Assembly (NCBI GenBank): GCA_009746045.1
Contig: RPFO01001872.1
Location: forward strand, 1-25,076
Direction: 5' to 3'
DNA from: Mesostigma viride
Taxonomy: Eukaryota; Streptophyta; Mesostigmatophyceae; Mesostigmatales; Mesostigmataceae
Length of the DNA: 25,076 nucleotides
Shown: in pieces, positions 8,241 through 18,200 of the stretch
Layout of the letters: every line of letters starts with the position of its first letter
Position numbering within the stretch: position 1 is the first letter of the stretch
Position numbers and translations under genes: made by a program
The notes under the pieces: generated by a model
Told to the model about the DNA's origin: nothing
The model's input: only the letters and a program-made list of their open reading frames with translations
Databases searched by the model: none

Positions 8241-8746
8241 CCTATCTCAGAGTAGTATGTCTCATTTTTTTGGCAGATACGCGGTAGAGAACTCCTCCTC
8301 GCGTGTGGGGCCACGTTGTTCATCATGAAGTTGTGTAGGGCCTTCTCACTTTTTGGCATCCCTTCCCTTTGAATGGGCACAAAACCTATTACTATATCCG
8401 CTGGCAGGTCGTGCACACCGGAGCAGATGAGCACATCCTTCACTCCGTCGGCTCTTAGATGAGGGTCGGCGTTGTACCAAGACGCGTCCTTGGACACGAC
8501 CACCACCCTGTCGCCCGGCCTTACATCCCCCGATTGCACTCTCTTTCCCAAGTCGTACTGAAACAGCGAGTCGGCTGCCTCACGAGACAAGGAGGGCGAC
8601 CGCATCAAGACGCCGTGAGGGACAGGACCGCAATACCCCCTGCCGCAGTACGCCACTATGCGGCAATTGTGCGGGTTTAACCTGGCGGCCTCCCTGGAAC
8701 ACTGATCCAAGTCGATGAACACCAGCGTCCTTGGCGTCTGTGTCAT
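8219..8746 (-). CDS. Possible PIN/NYN-fold protein
   Basis: About 175 residues from the ATG at 8746; an in-frame ATG at 8806 would add 20. The core starts TLVFIDLDQCS near residue 6, where an acidic pair follows a first beta strand. It continues with GDRVVVVSKDASW at about 94-106 and a third strand LPADIVIGFVP at about 135-145. Alternating hydrophobic strands with Asp after strand 1, in a VSKD turn, and in PADI resemble NYN/PIN-type nucleases (strand-DxD, vSxD, Dxxl). This is a fold-level guess without a database match. Its stop overlaps the next minus gene. The plus-strand zinc protein starts about 80 bases away on the other side. Confidence 0.6.
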   Translation of the reverse strand: MTQTPRTLVFIDLDQCSREAARLNPHNCRIVAYCGRGYCGPVPHGVLMRSPSLSREAADSLFQYDLGKRVQSGDVRPGDRVVVVSKDASWYNADPHLRADGVKDVLICSGVHDLPADIVIGFVPIQREGMPKSEKALHNFMMNNVAPHARRSSLPRICQKNETYYSEIGWHPCSF

Positions 8747-8827
8747 TGTCTCGCTCCCCGTGTGGTTAAATAACTCAAAAGAAAAACTGTGATACTGTTT
8801 AAGCATTTGATTACGTACCCTCACACA

Positions 8828-8986
8828 ATGAAGCAGTGTTCGTTTTGCACGAGATGCAATCACCCAGACGCGATCGGGGTGTACTCGAGCCAGAAAAGCC
8901 TCGACAACAACTGGTTTTGCTCTTTCCCCTGCTTGTACGCCGCCAAGTACGGTGTTTTGGTGTACGAAAAGAAGCCGTCGTCTTAG
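8828..8986 (+). CDS. Tiny four-cysteine zinc-binding protein
   Basis: 52 residues. Cys occur as CSFCTRC near the N-terminus and CSFPC around residues 31-35, with an aromatic-rich end. Two Cys pairs about 22 residues apart suggest a treble-clef or MYND-like mini zinc finger. The ATG at 8828 is preceded by CACACA. The stop TAG at 8984-8986 is only three bases from the stop of the convergent minus gene at 8990. It is the only plus-strand gene in a minus-strand block. Compact coding, natural start and conserved-looking Cys spacing argue that it is real. Function unknown. Confidence 0.6.
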   Translation: MKQCSFCTRCNHPDAIGVYSSQKSLDNNWFCSFPCLYAAKYGVLVYEKKPSS

Positions 8987-8989
8987 CCC

Positions 8990-9671
8990 TCACGCCTTTG
9001 TCGTTTTCTTTCTCGGCTTCCTTGGCCTCTTTGCCACCGCCTTCACCGCCTTTGCCCTCGCCGCCGCCTTCTTCGCCCTCGTGGCCCGTCGTTGCATCCT
9101 CTTGGCATCCTCTGGACTGGTCGTCTCGTTTGAGGAACAGACTGGGGGGGCTAGATTGTTCTTCGTGTAGACACACGCCTTGCCGCCGTTCTTTGTCTTC
9201 AGCTCCTCGTAAATCTTGTTCTTCTCTGCCCTCTTCGACTTTTTTTCGGCCTCTGATCGGGGTTGGAGCAGCTCCTTGGGCTGCTGCTTGACCAGCTCCG
9301 CCCATGCCTGCTGCTTGCGTTCGCGCAACTTCACGTCGCTCGAGAAAGACATCTTCTGCATCATGGCCTCTGTGTCCTTGCACGCCTGTGCCATCGCGTC
9401 ACGGAGACTGTACATGCGTTCGCAGTTCAGAACCGGATCGAAGAGCGTCTCCATTTCATGCTGGCGATAGATGGATGACACGAGCTGCGTCCACGCCTTG
9501 ACATTCTTTTCGTGGGCCCTTCAGTTTGGCTTTTTCACTGCGCTTCTTTGAGACGATGTCGCCGCTACCATTCAATTCCAAATCGGCGGCAGTGAGCCCT
9601 CCCACTGTGATATCAGCGCTCCCGTTGTATACCATTCGGCGGCTTCCAACAACCGGCTCCTTCACTGGCAT
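8990..9671 (-). CDS. Basic NCLDV-type protein with IVSKKxS motif, broken by a frameshift
   Basis: Two minus ORFs, 9456-9671 and 8990 to about 9520, join into one protein of about 228 residues. The first part ends GSGDIVSKKRSEKAKLKG. The second, read upstream of its first ATG, begins HEKNVKAWTQLVSSIYRQH. Together they give the GxIVSKKxSxxxK...W pattern seen in many algal and mimivirus-type proteins. The break lies at GGGCCC (9514-9519), where two missing bases or one extra base would restore the frame. The middle is a charged coiled coil (VKLRERKQQAWAEL). The C-terminus is a Lys/Arg/Ala tail (KKAAARAKAVKAVAKRP) like histone or core-protein tails, suggesting DNA condensation in the virion. TTATAA at 9679-9684 precedes the ATG by 7 bases. 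Confidence 0.7.
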
Positions 9672-9678
9672 GTCGGCT

Positions 9679-9684
9679 TTATAA
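9679..9684 (-). promoter_or_regulatory. TATA box of the basic IVSKK-motif gene
   Basis: TTATAA, 7 bases upstream of the ATG at 9671 on minus. Supports 9671 rather than the upstream alternative start at 9695. Confidence 0.55.
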
Positions 9685-9703
9685 CCACAGAGCACATAAT
9701 ATT

Positions 9704-10321
9704 TTATATGTACTCGATGTAGATGGAGGGCAGGACAGGCGGTCGGTACTGGGTCTTACGAAGACGGCCAGAATACTTGGAATAGTCCCTTTCCGTATGC
9801 TTCTCCTTTAATACCGAATGGATCTTCTCTTTCGCCACCTCCTTGTGGTGTGCCAATATATCATGCACTTCTTGTCTATCACTCGGCCCTATCAAATGAT
9901 CCACCTGCATGTCTTGCTGAAGGGCCCTGTCGCGCAAGATCTGAGTAGTGTACTCCTCCATGCGACCGATGGCCCTCTCTGCCTTCGCCCTGTCTATCTT
10001 TAGAATGCCATCCTCGCGAGCTGTCACGACGGCCTGCTGAACGTCATCTGGAGGGAACATGTTGTTGATCATGACAGACACTTCTGTCTTTGTCACGCTG
10101 CCGTCCTCCTGGGGCACGTCCACCTCCACTCTGAACCAGGGATCATTTACCCTCCCCGCCTGCCAGTCCGTCCGCGTGTGCTTGTTGGGCTGGGGGACCT
10201 TCACTATCTTTCCCTGTTCCAGTTCCCCTTTGTGAACGAATTTGACAACCTTGCCCATCCACCCTTGACAATCTGACGGCCGCGGCGGGCGGCACCTGGT
10301 CTTGGGTTGCGGGTCTCGCAC
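9704..10321 (-). CDS. Tudor/KOW-like ORF, possibly the transposase C-terminus
   Basis: 205 residues from 10321, or about 184 from the ATG at 10258. Near the start, GWMGKVVKFVHKGELEQGKIVKV followed later by WFRVEVDVPQEDGS reads like a small SH3-type beta barrel (Tudor/Agenet or KOW-like). The rest is charged and helical, ending in Tyr/Pro-rich sequence. No TATA box sits before 10321. The frame of the upstream transposase C-terminal ORF reaches the same region in another phase, and one missing base between about 10258 and 10310 would fuse the two. I therefore suspect this is the C-terminal domain of the transposase rather than a separate gene. Confidence 0.5.
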   Translation of the reverse strand: MRDPQPKTRCRPPRPSDCQGWMGKVVKFVHKGELEQGKIVKVPQPNKHTRTDWQAGRVNDPWFRVEVDVPQEDGSVTKTEVSVMINNMFPPDDVQQAVVTAREDGILKIDRAKAERAIGRMEEYTTQILRDRALQQDMQVDHLIGPSDRQEVHDILAHHKEVAKEKIHSVLKEKHTERDYSKYSGRLRKTQYRPPVLPSIYIEYI

Positions 10322-13310
10322 TGTGGGGTCTGCGAGGGGGTCCTTTTCCTAATGTCCACTTTGCGTGTCTTGTATTGCTCTTCTTCCTCCATTCTGCCCG
10401 GACACACGTGCTCCCTCGGCCCCAACACTACAGGGTGCCCCTTTCGAGGCGGCACCTCGGCGTCATCAGCGGTGTACTTCCCATCCACAAACCTTCCGAC
10501 GCACTTCATCTTGCGAACGGGGGCGCCTGTGTCCTGCGCCGGCGCCGGCTGTATCTCGCGAGGCACCACGCCCTTCTGTATGCTTCTATACCCAGAGCAC
10601 AGCATGTAGTTCTTAATGGCGTGAGGCCTGATCAAGGCGTGAAAGGAGTTTATGATGGCCACAGAAAGGTTGAACCGTGTCCGCGTGTGTTGAAATGCCT
10701 CCTTGCGAATGTAATGCTTCCCCGTGTTGAAGGCTTGTTCGATGGGGTTGAACTCGGGGCTGTAGGGCGGCGTGAATATCACGGCAGGTCTCCGCCCCTC
10801 CTCCTCCATGGCGAGACGGGTGGGGGGCACGAGCACGCCGTCGCCGCCGCCCCTCTTCCGCAACAACTGGGCCAGGGCGAAAGCTCCGAGATCGGGAACA
10901 CGGCCAGCGAGGGGTCCAGCTTGTTGTTAAGAGCTATGTCGCGGTTCGAAGCCGGGTCGTGGTAGCTCGCCCCGTCCAACAGCACCGTCTTCCCTTTCAC
11001 AAAACTGTCAGGCAGCGACCTCATGAACGAGCGAAAGAGGGATTTGGACACCGTGACGGGGGCGGCGCCCACGTTAAGTTCGCGCATCTGAGACACGCGC
11101 AGGTTGATGGACGATATCTCCTTCGAGCGATCGCCGTCGGTTGTCTTGGGAGGGGGTCTTATCTTTGCACTAGCGCCAGCTGGCAGCAGGTTGTTGATGT
11201 GCTCCTCGAATTTGGTGGGGAAGAAATCGCCGTTGAAGAACTTATCCTCCTCGGTTGCGTCATCCGCTGCCTCTTCCTCCTCATCTGCTACTCCTTCCTC
11301 CGCAGCCGGCTCGTCCTCTTGGCTGTTCCTCTTCTTTCTGTACATGTACCCCCCACCTCCAGGCACCAGAGACGGCAGCTTTTCGTGGATGCGAGTGAGA
11401 AAGGTGTCCTTATCTCCGTTGAACACGTGCACCAGCTTCCAAATGTGAACGGCCATCTCCACGCGGCTCATGTTGGTCTTCTTGGTGTATCGCTGGACGG
11501 ACAGGTTCATGGACTGAAATAATGCCGTTACCAAATCCATATTTCCCGCCTTTGCACTGTTGCGTGTGTCCGCGTACCACCGGCTGTACAGGGGGCTGGT
11601 CGGCTTGTACAACGCCTGGTGCAGTTTCATATACCGGTTTTGATGGCGTTGGAAGAGCGGATGGAAGAGAGATAAGTACATTGTCTCGAATGACGAGTTA
11701 GCGAACGTCTTGTACACCAGCGTCATGGTCGCCTGTATCCCGTCCTCAAAGTCCTCCTCGTGGTCGTACCTCCCCCTCGTGTCATCGTACGCCAGTGACA
11801 ACACGCTCCCCTGTGCCGCGCTCTTTGACCGTTCCAGCATGCCCTTGATCATGATGTCATCCCTGCCCTTGTGCATCCAGCCCGACAGCACCGGGGGGTC
11901 TTCGCCATAAGTGCGGTTTGAGATCTTGTAGTTGTGCTGAGAAATGTACGCCTGGCTGACGTAGTCGTAGGCCGCGAGTCGCAACACGAATTCGACCCTC
12001 TCCACCTTGTCATCCGTGAACGTGACGTGATCCGCAATCAGTTGGTCTGGCAAAGTCAGCCAATAGTTGTCGCGCATGTACGTGCAGTTAATGGCCTGTT
12101 TGATGTCGACGTACACCCCTTGTCCGCTATCATCCTTTGACACCTGGTCCCAGAACTTTGTCGGCAGCTTAGGGCAGTGAGGAAAGCCGGTCTTATCATC
12201 GTAGGGAAACTTGTGCACGAACCACTTGTAGAAAAAGGACTGTGGTTGCGCCATCTTGTTGAGGATGGATTTAAGCTTGATCAGCCGTATCTTGTCCTCC
12301 GCCCCCTCCTCCTGTCTGCATATATCCCCCACCAACTGCACGACGCCGTCCCACCAAAGACCCTGGCGGAGGGACTCTGCCACCGTCTCCTGACGCTTGT
12401 TCAAACTGGGGTTGTGGTTTGCTATCCTCGCAGGGAGTGGAGGGAAGATGCGCAAGAAGAAAGCAGGTAGGGACGGCGTGTTGGGCGCGGGGTCCTCGGG
12501 CCACTTCATGGCCGCCCACACGATGGTGCGCGTGTCGCTCTGTTCGCGCCGTCGCAACTGAGGAATGTGGCCCTTCTTGGCCCACGCACGAGACGGAGCC
12601 ATGTTCATGGTCACACTAAACTCGTCGATGAATACGCAATCTTCTGCAAAGAGCTTGCCCTGAAGCTCCAAAAGGTCCTTTGACTTTTCCTTGACGTATC
12701 GTAAGTCCTTTTCTATGTAGTCGTACGCTATCGTTTTGTACGTCAAATCGTGTTCCTTGCGAGCTCGTTGGACATCCGCAGGCAGCAGAGTGGCGCCGTT
12801 CAAGAGGCCGTGGGCTTCGACAAACATTGCACGAGTCTCTTCCGGCACTCGTTTGAGAATGGGGTCGTTTGCATTGGAGCACGTGTTTATGAAGTAAACC
12901 AAGTCGTCGGCGGACATGTATGACACTGCAGAAGTCTGGAGCTCGGAGATGAGTTTTGAAAGCCTTTGCCACCCTCGATCTCCAAAACGCGTTATGTGAG
13001 TGGGTACTGCTTCTACGATTCTTGCCTTGTTAACAAGTCTGCCATTGTCCAATACTTTATCCCACGCCTTGCGCACCAAGGGGCGGAGGGCAGATCTCTT
13101 GAGATCGTCCTCTCTGCTGTAATCCAGCCCCAGCGCCTGGTCGTGCTTCCATAATGCATGATAACGAATTGCTGTCTTCTTGTCGATGCCGTAATGTTCG
13201 GCGATGGATTGAATGGTTGTTTCGCCGCGGTTGCTTATATCGAGAGCCACCCGCTCTCTGAAATGCAAGCTGTGGGCCTTCCCCGAAGTTATGGCGTGCT
13301 GCGTGTCCAT
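10204..13310 (-). CDS. Giant DDE_3 (Tc1/mariner-IS630-type) transposase with large insertion, frameshifted
   Basis: ORF 10779-13310 (843 aa) plus ORF 10204-10866 form one DDE_3 transposase. Residues 25-55 are a helix-turn-helix (TIQSIAEHYGIDKKTAIRYHALW). The first catalytic Asp is D229 in VFIDEFSVTM, followed by the usual AWAKKGHIP and VWAAM. The second is D779 in KTVLLDGASYHD. The third, Glu, lies in PPYSPEFNPIEQAF in the second ORF. The frame changes between about 10870 and 10895, consistent with one missing base. In ordinary members the first two acids are about 90 residues apart; here they are 550 apart, so about 480 residues are inserted, including an acidic EEEEAADDATEED patch. Flanking genes share strand and style, so it may serve the virus as integrase. 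Activity is unproven and no terminal repeats were found. Confidence 0.8.
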
Positions 13311-13339
13311 TCATACAGTCATGTTTGGAAATTTTTGCA

Positions 13340-13701
13340 TTAATATGAACGCCGTTGCAAGTCGTCATTCACCGGCATGTTTGTCATGCGAGTGGTGTCG
13401 GCGACACTCCACGGCTCCACTACACTCTTAAAAGTATCCCGCGCGGCAGACGGTCCCGACCTGTGCAGGGACCCGGGAGGGACACCCGGTCTGTAATTGG
13501 CCACGTTATCCTTGTTGGATGACTCGCGCTTCCGCCTACCGGCCACCAGTCTCTTGTCCACCATGTGGGCCAGTGTCGCCACGATGGAGATCAAGAACCC
13601 GGTAAAAGCCCCTTTGAACGAGTTTGTGAGGACGCCGCCAAGGACGGCGCAGTATATTCCAAACCTCCTAGCGGCCAGAAACCTCTCCCTAGAAGGCATC
13701 C
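13340..13701 (-). pseudogene. 3' part of a viral membrane-protein gene cut by the retrotransposon
   Basis: 119 codons from an ATG at 13699 to a stop at 13340. It has a hydrophobic block (YCAVLGGVLTNSF ... GFLISIVATLAHM) at about residues 15-48, likely one or two membrane spans, then a basic KRLVAGRRKRES stretch and a polar tail. The ATG lies in the 5-bp target duplication CATCC (13697-13701), directly against the LTR. The open frame resumes without a stop on the far side of the element (21533-21602), where about 24 more codons lead to another ATG with a CTATAG box. So the intact gene coded for about 143 residues and this is its 3' portion. It might still be translated from its internal ATG if the LTR drives transcription. 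Confidence 0.8.
13697..13701. repeat. Target-site duplication, left copy
   Basis: CATCC immediately left of the element, matched by CATCC at 21528-21532 on the right. Five bases is the normal length for Ty1/copia integration. Confidence 0.88.
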
Positions 13702-14318
13702 AGTTGTGAGGGTAAGAACGCCACGAATTCCGCCATGGTTCTTGCAGGAAGTTGCCTTTATTAATAATCAGGAAACACAGACGTAAGTCACGTCACTTCC
13801 AAGACTGCACGCAGCACAGACGACAGGGTCGCAGTGCCAAGAGAACGTGCACGCAAGAACTAGCGTCCCGGTGTGACCAAGTCACTCATATAGCTTACTA
13901 GGGACGCGTCCAAGTATTCAGCTGCACTGTCACAGCTGAACTGTCAATCAATTGATTACACAGACTCTGGCACGCCTTTGGCGCGCAGATCTATCAATTG
14001 TCCATACGGCTAGTCCTGTGGACCTATCCGTACACTAGTCAGCATCAATTGTCTCATAGGTCCTGGCGCGCTACAGTGCGCCTACCTATCAATTGACCAT
14101 CAAGTCCTGTACAAGTCCTGTCAACGTCCTGCGGACTATCAAAGTGACACTTGTACATCCTGTGTCCGTACGCGCCCACAGTGGCGCGCCGGGTACTGTC
14201 GGCACAGCCTAGGAAACGTCATAACTTTTACGTTCCTTAACCAAATGAGGCGTTCAAGGTGCCGTTGGAAAGAGCGTAACAATCTCTATCCATCTAACGT
14301 AAATCCTTTACGTTAACT
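13702..14318 (-). repeat. 3' LTR (left copy)
   Basis: 617 bases. In element orientation it starts AGTTAACGTAAAGG and ends CCCTCACAACT. It holds a poly(A) signal AATAAA (13757-13762 on minus) near its end, repeated TATCAATTG motifs (13992-14000, 14087-14095), and a GGCGC...GCGCC hairpin near 14065-14082. Differs from the other copy only at 13719. Confidence 0.93.
13757..13762 (-). promoter_or_regulatory. Poly(A) signal AATAAA in the 3' LTR
   Basis: AATAAA on the element's coding strand, about 55 bases before the LTR end. The copy in the 5' LTR is at 20966-20971. It would end the element's transcript within the 3' LTR. Confidence 0.55.
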
Positions 14319-15267
14319 CCAATCCCTTCTTTTCTTTAGGGATCACATCCCCTGCCAGGGACCCTTGAAGTAGCTTGAAATGTCCTTCACTCCAGCTTGA
14401 AGCTTGAACAGATGTCTTTAATGGCCATTGCCATTCCCCCAGCCCTTTCTTTTAAGGAACTGGAAAAGAAACAGATCTGCCACAGGGAAAACCATTTCAT
14501 GAGAAATGGAGAAAACCTATGGAAGTGGCATTACAGAGTACCACCAGATATTAGAAGCACACAAAATTAAATACATACAGGTTAATTCTATGAGGTCTTC
14601 TCCAGGAATTAATCCCATCACCTCGGTAGAGCCTCCAGTACAATGACCTTCTGGCGGTGAGTTACATTAATCCCAGATACTAATCCCATAAAACCCAGTA
14701 CATATTCAATATAAGTACAATAAATCCATGACAATTAAAATACCACTTGACAAAGTAAGGCGTATTACAATAGTTTGCCTGTCATTCTCTCAACAGGGGT
14801 CTATTGGCGCCCGTCTTACGGCGCCCGTCTACTTGCCAGATGGTAAACTGCCACAGCAAACAAATGACAAAATGAAACACATAGGCAACAATTAAATCCT
14901 GCCCTGGGGAACTAGGGAAGTCTGAACAGGCAAACACCTGAACAGGCCAGCTTGTAGAAACATAATACCAGGGAATCGAACCCCGCCCTATAAACCCCAG
15001 AATAAAGGTTCCCAGACCATTGTGAGAGGTATGTACAAATATACATTTCTTTTAAAATAGAATACATGGTCTGTAATGGACCTGTCAACCTTGTGTAGTC
15101 AACAGCATGAACCCCAGCCAAAACCTGGCTGTATCCTGATTAAAATCAGAGTGAGTGTACCATGGTCCATGAGCCTTAGTACAGACTAAAATACAGGTAT
15201 TATGCCAGTCACAATGCTGACACTACCACACAATCTGCTCTCCAATGCCCTATAACCATGCACCAGC
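14319..15267 (-). other. Retrotransposon 3' untranslated region
   Basis: 949 bases between the pol stop and the 3' LTR with no credible gene. It contains the polypurine tract, a short direct repeat GGCGCCCGTCT at 14806-14816 and 14820-14830, and a tRNA B-box-like GGTTCGATTCC on minus near 14980. No full tRNA fold is evident. Confidence 0.7.
14324..14337 (-). other. Polypurine tract
   Basis: AAAGAAAAGAAGGG on the element's strand, separated from the 3' LTR start (AGTTAAC) by ATTGG. This is the expected primer for plus-strand DNA synthesis and confirms the LTR boundary at 14318. Confidence 0.75.
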
Positions 15268-18200
15268 TTAGACAGCTTGCTGAGATGGGTCCATCAGAGA
15301 CTGAAGAACCTTGTATTGCACTGCTGCCTTCTGCACTAGCTTGGTCAAAGCATCAGCAGGATTGTCAACCCCAGGGATATGCTCAATATTGGCCAAGGAG
15401 GACAACTCCTTAAGAAGGAGATAATCCAAGTCCCTACTTCTGGCCATCTGCCTGTGCACAAACTGCACCATCCCCATGGAGTCTGTTTTTAGAAGAGTGG
15501 TAACCTGAAGTGGCCAAGGAGTGTTAGAAGTCATCTGATGAAGCAACTCCTTCAGATAAAGGCTTGTGTGAATGCCTTCACAAATAGCCCTGCATTCTGC
15601 CACATCACTGCTGACAGCCACCCGTTTGTGCAGGCGACTAAACCAGCTCACCAAACTCCCCAGGCCTTCCTGTCTGAGCACAAAGAGCCCTGCAGCCCTG
15701 CCCCTGACCTTGGAGACCTGCCTGCTGTCCATTGAGCTATCCACATACAGCTCCATGCAAATGGGTTGTGATAAATCCACTGCAGACAACAGAATGCCAG
15801 ATGAAGCCCTGACCTGATCAGCCACCTTGGCAGACCCTAGCTCCACCAGCATGTCATCAGGCAACCTGGCTATGACCATAAGGTCTGGCCTGGAAATGCC
15901 TGCCACCCAAGCAACCATGCCCCTCACCATGGGACACAGTGCCTGTGTGATGGTTGGAGGAAGCTTGCTAATGAGGGTCTCTTGATAGTCATTGCCCCCC
16001 ACCAGCAGCATACGCCACTCCCCTCCCTTCTTCACCAGTGTGGCCTCCATGCCCACAAACAGCAGAGGCTCATTCTCCACCTGCCATTGCTCCCTACCCA
16101 GAGGAAACTTGGACTTAATGATGGAGATCAGCTCCTTAAGCCACGACGTGGGAGCTATCAGATGTAGGTCATCCCCGTGCAGCGAAGCATACACTGGCAG
16201 GCCTTCCCATTGCCCCAGAAACAGACAGGGGTCTACAGGAGAGACCTTCAAGTTGCAATGCTCCTTCAGGAAACGGTTGAGAGTCTCCCTCCAGATTATT
16301 GGACTTGACCTCAGGCCCTCCAGGCCCTTGAGGATTTTAAGGAACTCCGTGTGGATGTCCCTTTTCCATACAGCAGGCACCCTAACATAGAAAGGCGTCT
16401 TGCCCTCCCACTTTTCCTGTGCCACATCTGCATCACCCTCCAGAAATGCCCTCTTGAAGTCTATCACCACTGAGCCATAGTCCAAGCCCTTGTTGAGAAG
16501 GCCTAGAAAGACACACAGCAGCAGCCTCCAAGTATCATGCAGCATGCCAGGGGTATACAACTCCTCAGCAGTGCACTCACCAGTACCCTTGAACTCATTC
16601 AGCACTGGCCTGACATGTGGTACCTTGACCCCGTCCACCTCCTTCATCTTGATGACAAACTTGAGCTTGAGTAGACGTCGTGCAGGAGGCAGGTCATTGA
16701 CAGGTTCCACGCATTTCTTGGAGATCCAGTCCTCCCCAGATTTAATCAGACCCAGTGTGACCTGGGGACACATAATGGGAGAGGACATGAGCTTCACCAG
16801 GCCTTGGTAGTTGATAGGGCTGTGTCCAGCAAGTGAGTGAGGACCAATGCCCAAACTGCTTGGATGACTAGCAGCTGGCAGTATGAGGTCATCAACCAAG
16901 GGCTCCTGCCCCTGGCACACTTGCACACGCTTAACCGTCCTGGTTACTGCACGTGATAGGTGAGTGGTCCTGAAATTAATCAGTGGGACCTGACCAGCCC
17001 CTTCCTTAGTCAGGAGAGAGGACGTGATCACTACCCCATCCTGGCATAGGAAATTCTGCCCCAGAAGAGCAGGTCCTTGATAGCCCTCCAAGACACAAAA
17101 AGCAGTGTCCTGTCCAAGGATAGGAATGAATACCTCACCCAGTACCTTCACGTGTACCCCGCCACTGAAGTCAGACACAAACTGATAGCTGGGTTCAGAC
17201 ATGCTGTACCCTGCTGCAGCCCTGGTCCCAATAATGGAGACCTGAGAATTAGTGTCTACCTCTAAGGCAGTGTCCAGCCCCAGATTGCCATGCCACCTGA
17301 GCTTGGCTACCTTGGGCTGCTTCTTGGCCCTTTGTAGAGCCCCAATCAATCCAGCCAAACTTGTCCCCCTGGGCTTGGTTAGTGCCTTGGGCTTGACAGT
17401 TGACTCCCCAGCTGTTGACCTTGCAGCCTGTTCAACAAGTACCTCTGCAACCTGGCCAGGGCTGACAGATTCCCCTGCAACAGATGTGGTCGTTGCGTCA
17501 GTGATGTCACCTGGGACCTGAAAATCCTGCAGATCCTGTGAGCCTTGTGCCTGACTGCCCTCATTCATCAGGTTAGGCTTGACATATGACCAACTCAGCC
17601 GGTGTACATGCTTTGGTTCGTCCTCCATGCTGACCAAGCATGCGTGGCTAGCTTCATCAACCTGGGTAACCACCCCAGGACTCCAGCTACCACGTTTGCC
17701 ATAAAGGCTAGGTTCCTTCCAAGCTAGGACCTTCTGACCCACTTGTGGCTCCAGCATCTTCCAACCCCGGTCCTTCTCCCTCAGCTTGGCAAAGGTGACA
17801 TGTGCAGCATGTTTCCAGCCCTCCAGCACATGTGGTGGGCACAGGCCATGATATAGACCCATTGGGCTGACAGCAACTCCATCATAGTAGAAGTTAACCC
17901 TGCTGTTCAGCTGCTGCTCCACGTTCCTCAGCCATGCACTCCTGACAAGTGCAGGTGCAGACAAGGGTACCCAGTCTTCAGAGATGATCAATTTCTTGAC
18001 CTCCTGGATTGCCCTCTCGATAGCACCCTGCTGCCCATGAGCCTCCCTAGGTGTAACCAGCAACTCAGGAAGGGTAGGATCACCCTTGAGATGCTGAAAC
18101 TGCATGTCCACCTGGATCCTTGTGGTAGGAAACTTGGCTCTTACATTCTGCAGGGCAGCCAGCAAGTACCTGTTCTTCATAGAAGGTAAATGCTCCAGCA

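Noticed and set aside
10270-12800. Overlapping plus-strand ORFs opposite the transposase (such as 10375-10965 and 10959-11522)
   Set aside because: These are antisense shadows of a GC-rich coding region with no start context or motifs.
11300-13000. Intein in the transposase insertion
   Set aside because: No Cys/Ser at an insertion start, no terminal His-Asn before a nucleophile, and no homing endonuclease motif seen.
14800-14840. TTGGCGCCCGT resembling a lysine-tRNA primer binding site
   Set aside because: It is on the wrong strand and not next to an LTR. It is a short direct repeat in the 3' untranslated region.
14970-15040. tRNA gene or SINE on minus, from a GGTTCGATTCC B box
   Set aside because: Only a T-arm-like element is present. 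No convincing A box, anticodon arm or acceptor stem could be built.
14912-15121. 69-aa minus ORF in the retrotransposon 3' region
   Set aside because: No motif, unremarkable composition, expected by chance in a 949-base untranslated region.
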